Assembly: GCA_001790315.1 (NCBI GenBank)
Contig: MGCE01000048.1
Span: forward strand, 1-11,546
DNA: 11,546 nucleotides
Reading direction: 5' to 3'
Source of the DNA: Candidatus Rokubacteria bacterium RIFCSPLOWO2_02_FULL_72_37
GTDB taxonomy: Bacteria; Methylomirabilota; Methylomirabilia; Rokubacteriales; CSP1-6
Each line of letters opens with the position of its first letter. Within the stretch, counting starts at the first letter, position 1. Shown piece after piece: positions 7,286 to 11,546 of this stretch. A program made the position numbers and the translations under genes. The notes beneath the pieces are model-generated. The model searched no databases, had not been told where the DNA came from, and worked only from the letters and a program-made list of their open reading frames with translations.

Positions 7286-8455
7286 CTACCCGCGCCGGTT
7301 TCGCCGGGACAACAGCGTCGCCGGCACGACGGTTCCGGCGCCGAACCGCGCCGTCAGGCGGTCGATGGCGGCGGCGAGCCGCTCCCGACGCACCGCGTCG
7401 GGCTCGAAGAGCCCGAGCTGGCCCCGGCTGGGCGGGCCGAGGTGCGAGGCCGAGAACCCGATCAGGCGCACCGGCCGGCTCGGCCGGAGGCGCGCGAGCA
7501 GCGCGAGCGCGCGGCGATACAGCTCGAGGCCGTCTTGCGTCGGCTCGGCACTCACGCTGCGCGTGTGGGTCTCGAAGTCGCCATAGCGGAGCTTCAGCGT
7601 CACCCGGGCGGCCGCGAAGCCGCCGTCGCGGAGCTCGGCGGCCACGCGCTCGGCCTGCGCGCGCAGCGTCGTCCGAAGCCGCTCGAGGTCGCCACAGTCG
7701 GCGCCGAACGTCTCCTCGGCGCCCATCGATTTCGGGTCCTCGAAGGGGACGACCGGCCGCTCGTCGCGGCCGAACGCGAGCGCATGCAGGTCCTCGCCGT
7801 GGCGGCCGAGGCGCCGCGCGAGCACGGCGCGCGGCACCCGCTGGAGCTGGCCGACGGTCGTGACGCCCATCTCGCGGAGCTCCTCGGCCATGACTTTCCC
7901 GACGCCCCAGATCCGCTCCACCGGCAGCGGCGCCAGAAACGACGCCTCCTCCCCGGCCGGCACGACGACGAGACCGTCGGGCTTCTCGAGGTCGGAGGCG
8001 ACCTTTGCCAGGAACTTGTTCGGCGCCAGGCCCGCCGAGGCCGTCAGGCGCGCCTCGGCGCGGATGCGGGCTTTGATGCGTCGCACGGCCGCCTCGGGGC
8101 GGCCGAAGAGGGGCTCCGTCCCGGTGAGGTCGACGAACGCCTCGTCCACCGAGACGGGCTCGACCAGCGGCGAGAAGTCCGCGAGGATCCCCATGATCTG
8201 GACCGACACCGCGCGGTACTTCGCCATGTCCACCGGGAGGAACGCGGCGCGGGGGCAGAGGCGAGCGGCGCGGCCGATGGGCATGGCCGAGCGCACCCCG
8301 AAGACACGCGCTTCGTACGAGGCGGCGGAGACGACCCCGCGGCCTCCGGGGTCGGCGCCGACGATCACGGGACGGCCCGCGAGCTCGGGCCGGTCGCGCT
8401 GCTCGACGGACGCGTAGAACGCGTCCATGTCCACGTGCGCGATCGCCCGCGTCAC
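7286..8455 (-). CDS. dinB: DNA polymerase IV (Y-family translesion polymerase)
   Basis: This polymerase copies past damaged bases with low fidelity and no proofreading. The 389-residue protein starts VTRAIAHVDMDAFYASVEQ, giving catalytic Asp9 and the aromatic steric-gate region at 13-14. SVDEAFVDL at about 102-110 supplies the other catalytic Asp104 and Glu105. The thumb (IWGVGKVMAEELREMGVTT) and little-finger regions follow. QLGLF at about 346-350 near the C-terminus matches the sliding-clamp-binding motif. GTG at 8455 is chosen because DinB proteins begin a few residues before HVDMD. The frame stays open for another 45 codons, but these are encoded by a large inverted repeat and do not look like DinB. 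I found no LexA-type operator. The start codon sits exactly at the inner edge of the inverted repeat, and no Shine-Dalgarno sequence is evident, so expression may be low or structure-controlled. Length and motifs indicate an intact enzyme. Confidence 0.95.
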   Translation of the reverse strand: MTRAIAHVDMDAFYASVEQRDRPELAGRPVIVGADPGGRGVVSAASYEARVFGVRSAMPIGRAARLCPRAAFLPVDMAKYRAVSVQIMGILADFSPLVEPVSVDEAFVDLTGTEPLFGRPEAAVRRIKARIRAEARLTASAGLAPNKFLAKVASDLEKPDGLVVVPAGEEASFLAPLPVERIWGVGKVMAEELREMGVTTVGQLQRVPRAVLARRLGRHGEDLHALAFGRDERPVVPFEDPKSMGAEETFGADCGDLERLRTTLRAQAERVAAELRDGGFAAARVTLKLRYGDFETHTRSVSAEPTQDGLELYRRALALLARLRPSRPVRLIGFSASHLGPPSRGQLGLFEPDAVRRERLAAAIDRLTARFGAGTVVPATLLSRRNRRG

Positions 8456-8592
8456 GGTGACCGTCCCGGCCCGAGGGTGCCCTCCGCGACCACGCTCGCC
8501 ATCACCCTGGACGACAATCGCTCCTGCAAGCGCACGGGTCAACCCTGACTCCACGGGTCGCGGAGGGCACCCTCGGGCCGGGACGGTCACCG
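8455..8592. repeat. Perfect 37-bp inverted repeat flanking a 64-bp centre, upstream of dinB
   Basis: Positions 8455-8491 and 8556-8592 are exact reverse complements over 37 bp, separated by 64 bp (8492-8555). Pairing fails at the next base on both sides. The whole unit is 138 bp and occupies most of the gap between the HD gene (stop at 8648) and dinB. The arm nearest dinB ends on the G of its GTG start codon. I see no target-site duplication and no coding content. The structure could be a folded leader RNA, a cruciform, or a small non-autonomous mobile element. The remaining gap, 8593-8647, holds nothing recognisable. Confidence 0.92.
8514..8542 (-). promoter_or_regulatory. Possible dinB promoter inside the inverted-repeat centre
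   Basis: On the minus strand TTGACC (8542-8537) and GATTGT (8519-8514) are separated by 17 bases. The first matches the -35 consensus at five of six positions and the second matches TATAAT at three, including the conserved second and last bases. Transcription would start near 8506, so the message would contain only one arm of the inverted repeat. This is a weak match found by eye. Confidence 0.3.
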
Positions 8593-8647
8593 CGGTGGGA
8601 GCATCCCCCCCCCTGACCTCGCGGCCGAGCGCCGATGCCAGCGGCTC

Positions 8648-9211
8648 TCAGGCGCGGGAGAGACCGAGGTCGGGAGCGACATCGGTCAGCGCGGCGACGA
8701 CGAACGCGATATGGGCGTCGAGCGGGACGCCGAGCTCCTCGGCACCCCGGTAGACGTCGTCGCGGTTGACCGTTCGGGCGAAGGCCTTGTCCTTGAGCTT
8801 CTTCCGAACCGACGCCGGCTCGAGTCCGCTGATCACGCGCCCGGGCCGGACGAGCGCCACGGCGTGGACGAAACCCGACAGCTCGTCGCACGCGTACAGG
8901 GCGCGGTCCAGCAGCGACACCCGTGGCACGCCCGCGTAGTCGGCGTGCGCGAGAATCGCATACACGATGGGCTCCGGCACGCCGCGGGCCAGCAGGACCT
9001 CGCCGCCCTTGCTCGGGTGGTGCGGCGCACGGGGGTGCATCTCGTAGTCGAAATCGTGGAGCATGCCGGCGACGCCCCACGCGTCCGGGTCCTCGCCGTA
9101 CCGGGCGGCGTAGGCGCGCATCGAGGCCTCGACGGCCCGGGCGTGCTTGCGGAGGCTCTCGCTCCTGGTGAACTCGGTGAGGATCGACCAGGCGGCCTCG
9201 CGCGCGATCAC
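8648..9211 (-). CDS. HD-domain phosphohydrolase-like protein
   Basis: This 187-residue protein has the metal-binding HD superfamily pattern. There is a His at about 23 (LRKHARAVE), His52-Asp53 in AGMLHDFDYEMHP, histidines at about 64-65 (PHHPSKGGE), His89 in AILAHADY, and Asp109 in ALYACDELSG. This is the HDIG-type arrangement seen in small metal-dependent phosphohydrolases. The substrate is unknown; nucleotides or other phosphorylated small molecules are usual for the family. The GTG start at 9211 overlaps the stop of the upstream HTH gene as GTGA, which supports it. No good Shine-Dalgarno sequence is present, so translation is probably coupled. It is the last gene of the iscS-iscU-cysE-HTH-HD string and is followed by the inverted repeat before dinB. 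Nothing links it directly to sulfur metabolism except position. Confidence 0.85.
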   Translation of the reverse strand: MIAREAAWSILTEFTRSESLRKHARAVEASMRAYAARYGEDPDAWGVAGMLHDFDYEMHPRAPHHPSKGGEVLLARGVPEPIVYAILAHADYAGVPRVSLLDRALYACDELSGFVHAVALVRPGRVISGLEPASVRKKLKDKAFARTVNRDDVYRGAEELGVPLDAHIAFVVAALTDVAPDLGLSRA

Positions 9212-9387
9212 GGCCGGCGCGCTTGCTGGCTACGCCACTTGTCGATGGACTTCTTGGAGAAGACCCAGGCTCCGTCGACCTGGAGCGAGGGGATGCGCCG
9301 CTCGGTCGCGAGGCGGACCAGCGTGCTCTCGTCCATCGCCAGATAGGTCGAGGCTTCCTTGATGCTGAGCACGTCCTTCGGCGTCAC
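9208..9387 (-). CDS. Small excisionase-type helix-turn-helix protein
   Basis: This 59-residue protein starts at GTG 9387. It reads VLSIKEASTYLAMDESTLVR over residues 6-25, then a basic recognition region ATERRIPSLQVDGAW, then FSKKSIDKW. That is the MerR/excisionase-like DNA-binding module (HTH_17 type): two helices, a small wing and a closing helix ending in Trp. It makes up the whole protein, with no effector or integrase-linked domain. GGAGGA lies 7 bases before the GTG, one of the best ribosome sites in the window, so it may be made in larger amounts than its neighbours. Its start overlaps the cysE stop (GTGA) and its stop overlaps the HD gene start (GTGA). No integrase or attachment site is nearby, so a phage excisionase role is unlikely. 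A local regulator or a partner of the HD protein is more plausible, but this is inference. Confidence 0.82.
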   Translation of the reverse strand: MTPKDVLSIKEASTYLAMDESTLVRLATERRIPSLQVDGAWVFSKKSIDKWRSQQARRP

Positions 9388-10043
9388 GAACGATCCTCCT
9401 CCGTACGTTTGCGCAGCGACTCCAGATCGGCCTCGAGCGCGCGGATCCGCTCGACGAGCTGCTCGAGGGCCTTGGCCACGGGGTCGGGCAGATCCGTCTG
9501 GTCGAAGTCGAGCCCGCCCACGCGCTGCCCGTCCTTGTATGTTATCCGGCCCGGCACGCCGACGACAACACAGTTCGCGGGAACGTCGCGGACCACCACC
9601 GAGCCGGCACCGATGCGCGAGTTGTCGCCGATCCTGATGGCGCCGATGACCGCGGCGCCCGCGCCGACGACGACGTTGTTGCCGAGTGTCGGATGGCGCT
9701 TCTCGCGCTTGAGGCTGGTCCCCCCGAGCGTGACGCCCTGGAGCAGGGTCACGTTCGCGCCGACCTCGGCGGTCTCGCCGATGACGACCCCCATCCCGTG
9801 GTCGATGAAGAGCCCGGGCCCCAGGACCGCGGCGGGATGGATCTCGATGCCCGTCAGGAATCGGCCGACGTGGGACACGAAGCGCGCGACGGTCCCGAAG
9901 CCGCGCCGCCAGAGCCCGTGGGCGAGCCGATGGAACGTCAGGGCATGGACGCCCGGATAGCAGAACGCGACCTCGAGCGCCGAGCGCGCCGCCGGGTCCC
10001 GTTCGAGGACGACGCGCACGTCGCGACGGATCGCATCGAACAC
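9384..10043 (-). CDS. cysE: Serine O-acetyltransferase
   Basis: This enzyme transfers acetyl from acetyl-CoA to serine, giving O-acetylserine, the precursor of cysteine in the cytoplasm. The 219-residue protein has a short helical N-terminus, then a left-handed beta-helix of hexapeptide repeats (IHPAAVLGPGLFIDHGMGVV from about 68, then IGETAEVGANVTLLQGVTLG). The catalytic His is likely at about 82 in DHG, with a second conserved His at about 117 in EKRHPTLG. The end of the helix is VPANCVVVGVPGRI. The N-terminal domain is shorter than in E. coli CysE, as in the compact EpsC/SrpH-like form. The C-terminal 35 residues (PVAKALEQLVERIRALEADL onwards) look like a coiled coil. The GTG start lies 2 bases after the scaffold gene stop. 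Its position right after iscS and iscU fits cysteine supply for cluster assembly. Confidence 0.94.
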   Translation of the reverse strand: MFDAIRRDVRVVLERDPAARSALEVAFCYPGVHALTFHRLAHGLWRRGFGTVARFVSHVGRFLTGIEIHPAAVLGPGLFIDHGMGVVIGETAEVGANVTLLQGVTLGGTSLKREKRHPTLGNNVVVGAGAAVIGAIRIGDNSRIGAGSVVVRDVPANCVVVGVPGRITYKDGQRVGGLDFDQTDLPDPVAKALEQLVERIRALEADLESLRKRTEEDRS

Positions 10044-10045
10044 GC

Positions 10046-10417
10046 TCAGCCCCTTCGGCCGCGCGCGTCGAGGGCGGCCGCGCGCAGCGCCGCCGCGGCG
10101 ACCTCCGCCGCGTGCCTGCGGTCGTCAGGAAGGCCGTCGAGCGCCGTCTCGATCTCCTCGGCCTTCACCTGCGCCAGGTCCTCCACCGTCCGCCCGCGCA
10201 CGAGCTCGCTCGCCATACTCGCGGCGGCGATCGTCGGCCCGCACCCGTACGTCTGGAATCGCACCTCCACGGCCCGACCGTCGCGGACACGGAGGAAGAA
10301 CCGCGTGAGGTCGCCGCACCCCTCGTACTCGTCCTCGCCCACCCCGTCGGGCGCGTGCATCATCCCGGCGTTGCGCGGGTTCAGGAAGTGATCGACGAGC
10401 GTGGCGCTGTACCTCAC
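10046..10417 (-). CDS. iscU: IscU/NifU-N-type Fe-S scaffold lacking the third cysteine
   Basis: This 123-residue protein belongs to the scaffold family on which Fe-S clusters are built from sulfur delivered by the desulfurase. It starts VRYSATLVDHFLNPRNAGMM, the typical N-terminal helix and NPRN motif. Cys34 lies in EGCGDL and Cys59 in TYGCGPTIAAASMASELVRG, corresponding to the first two of the three invariant cysteines. At the third site, family members have His-Cys (HCSVLA), whereas this protein reads RRHAAEVAAAAL, so His102 is kept and the cysteine is Ala103. I checked the codons: CAC GCG GCG. The C-terminus is alanine- and arginine-rich. GTG 10417 is chosen because it overlaps the desulfurase stop (GTGA) and matches the family start. 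A longer open frame upstream is not scaffold-like. Whether it still assembles clusters is uncertain; it could instead be a carrier or use another ligand. Confidence 0.88.
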   Translation of the reverse strand: MRYSATLVDHFLNPRNAGMMHAPDGVGEDEYEGCGDLTRFFLRVRDGRAVEVRFQTYGCGPTIAAASMASELVRGRTVEDLAQVKAEEIETALDGLPDDRRHAAEVAAAALRAAALDARGRRG

Positions 10418-11546
10418 GAGGCTCCGACAGGCAGCGCCTCGCGGAGCTTCCGCACGACCGACTCGACGCATCCGACCACGTAGTCGACGTCCTCGGCGGT
10501 GGTCGAGCGGCCGAGCGAGCAGCGAACCGCCCCCATCGCCCAGTCGAGCGGGACCCCCATCGCCACGAGCACGTGCGAGGGCTCGATGTTGCCCGACGTG
10601 CAGGCGGAGCCCGCCGAGACGCCGACGCCCTTGAGATCCAGGCCCAGCACGATGGACTCCGACTCGACGCTCCGGAAGAGCAGGCTGGCGGTCCCCGGCA
10701 GGCGGTCGACCGGGTGGCCGGAGAGTCGGACCTCGGAGACGCGCTCCCGGATTCCCTCCCACAGCCGCGTGCGGAGCGCCGTCAACCGCTCGGCCTCCGC
10801 GGTCATCTCGCGCGCCCGGACCTCGACGGCCTTGCCCAGGCCGACGATGCCTGGCACGTTCTCGGTCCCGGCCCTGCGGCGTCGCTCGTGCTCGCCACCG
10901 TGCTGGATCGACACCATCCGCGTGCCCTTCCGGACGTACAGCCCGGCGACCCCCTTCGGGCCGTAGATCTTGTGGCCGGAGAACGACAGGAGGTCGATCC
11001 CCAGCGCCTGCACGTCGAACGGGATCTTGCCGAACGTCTGCACGGCGTCGACGTGGAATGCCACACCGCGCTCGCGCGTCGCGCGCCCGATCTCCTCGAG
11101 GGGCTGGAGCGTGCCGACCTCGCTGTTCGCGTGCATGAGGCTCACCGCGATCGTGTCGGGGCGGATCGCCCGCCCGACCTCGTCCGGGTCCACCATCCCG
11201 TGCTCGTCCACGCCGACGTACGTCACGTCGAAGCCCATGCCCTCGAGGGCCTGGCAGGTGCGCAGGACCGCATGGTGCTCGATCTTCGAGGTGACGAGGT
11301 GGCCCCGCCCACGCGCGAGCGCCAGGCCCTTGATGCCGAAGTTATCGGACTCCGTGCCCCCGGACGTGAACACCACCTCGCCGGGCGTGACCTTGAGGAA
11401 GTGCGCGACGCGCTCGCGCGCGAGATCCATGCCCTCCCGCGCCGCGCGGCCGAAGGCGTGGATGCTGGACGCGTTGCCGTACAGCTCGGAGAAGTACGGC
11501 AGCATCTCCGCGAGGACCTCCGGGTGCACCGGGGTCGACGCATTGT
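10414..11546 (-). CDS. iscS: Cysteine desulfurase (5' end outside the window)
   Basis: This PLP enzyme removes sulfur from cysteine as a persulfide for Fe-S clusters and other sulfur uses. About 376 residues are visible, starting in NASTPVHPEVLAEML, which is the family's N-terminal NNATTPVDPEV motif, so only a handful of residues are missing. Conserved blocks are FTSGGTESDNFGIKG, TSKIEHHAVLRTC, SLMHANSEVGT, FHVDAVQTFGKIPFD, the PLP lysine in LLSFSGHKIYGPKG (codon 10971-10969), and RRAGTENVPGIVG. The active-site cysteine lies in SAGSACTSGNIEPSHVL (codon 10602-10600). The extended SACTSG loop places it in the NifS/IscS group rather than the SufS group. The first GTG in the window, at 11529, is internal. 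Its stop overlaps the scaffold gene start. The pairing with an IscU-type scaffold supports an Isc/Nif-like role; iscR or other genes may lie outside the window. Confidence 0.95.
   Translation of the reverse strand, partial: NASTPVHPEVLAEMLPYFSELYGNASSIHAFGRAAREGMDLARERVAHFLKVTPGEVVFTSGGTESDNFGIKGLALARGRGHLVTSKIEHHAVLRTCQALEGMGFDVTYVGVDEHGMVDPDEVGRAIRPDTIAVSLMHANSEVGTLQPLEEIGRATRERGVAFHVDAVQTFGKIPFDVQALGIDLLSFSGHKIYGPKGVAGLYVRKGTRMVSIQHGGEHERRRRAGTENVPGIVGLGKAVEVRAREMTAEAERLTALRTRLWEGIRERVSEVRLSGHPVDRLPGTASLLFRSVESESIVLGLDLKGVGVSAGSACTSGNIEPSHVLVAMGVPLDWAMGAVRCSLGRSTTAEDVDYVVGCVESVVRKLREALPVGAS

Noticed and set aside
8456..8590. A 45-residue N-terminal extension of DinB
   Set aside because: The frame is open, but it is encoded by the inverted repeat and its centre. 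DinB proteins begin a few residues before HVDMD, which matches GTG 8455.
9208..9387. HTH protein as a phage excisionase marking an integrated element
   Set aside because: No integrase, attachment repeat or phage gene is in the window, and the gene is embedded by overlaps in a housekeeping operon.

Overview
This is a very GC-rich bacterial window in which every gene I can support lies on the minus strand. The reading order therefore runs from position 11546 down to 1. Several features suggest a Gram-negative-type free-living bacterium: a binding protein with a Sec signal and no visible lipobox, short intergenic gaps, frequent GTG starts and GTGA or TGATG stop/start overlaps. The gene set and style resemble uncultivated soil or subsurface lineages such as Rokubacteria/Methylomirabilota or deltaproteobacterial relatives. 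That placement is a guess from gene style, not from a marker gene.

Layout in transcription order. (A) 11546-8648 is a tightly coupled group: cysteine desulfurase (iscS/nifS type, its first few residues outside the window), an IscU/NifU-N-type Fe-S scaffold, serine O-acetyltransferase (cysE), a 59-residue excisionase-type helix-turn-helix protein, and an HD-domain protein. Three of the four junctions are 4-base GTGA overlaps and the fourth is a 2-base gap, so this is almost certainly one operon. CysE supplies O-acetylserine for cysteine, the desulfurase takes sulfur from cysteine, and the scaffold assembles clusters. The roles of the two small downstream proteins are unknown. (B) 8647-8456 is an intergenic region with a perfect 37-bp inverted repeat around a 64-bp centre, ending on the start codon of dinB. 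(C) 8455-7286 is dinB (DNA polymerase IV). (D) 7173-634 is a branched-chain-amino-acid-type (HAAT family) ABC importer operon: livK, livG, livF, an acyl-CoA synthetase, livM, livH. A clear TATAAT -10 element lies upstream of livK. (E) 585-1 is a ferritin-like DUF455-type protein, cut by the window edge.

The importer operon is complete: binding protein, two ATPases and two permeases. A long-chain-type acyl-CoA synthetase is inserted between livF and livM with zero or one base between genes. This suggests the imported solute is a carboxylic acid that is CoA-activated on entry, although the sequence does not reveal the substrate.

I see no obviously new multi-gene system. The observations most worth checking are the large inverted repeat and possible internal promoter at dinB, a 44-bp-period tandem duplication at the livG/livF junction that creates a 15-codon linking mini-ORF, an Fe-S scaffold that has lost its third conserved cysteine, and the coupling of an HTH/HD pair to an Fe-S/cysteine operon. 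No tRNA, rRNA, CRISPR array or insertion sequence was recognised.
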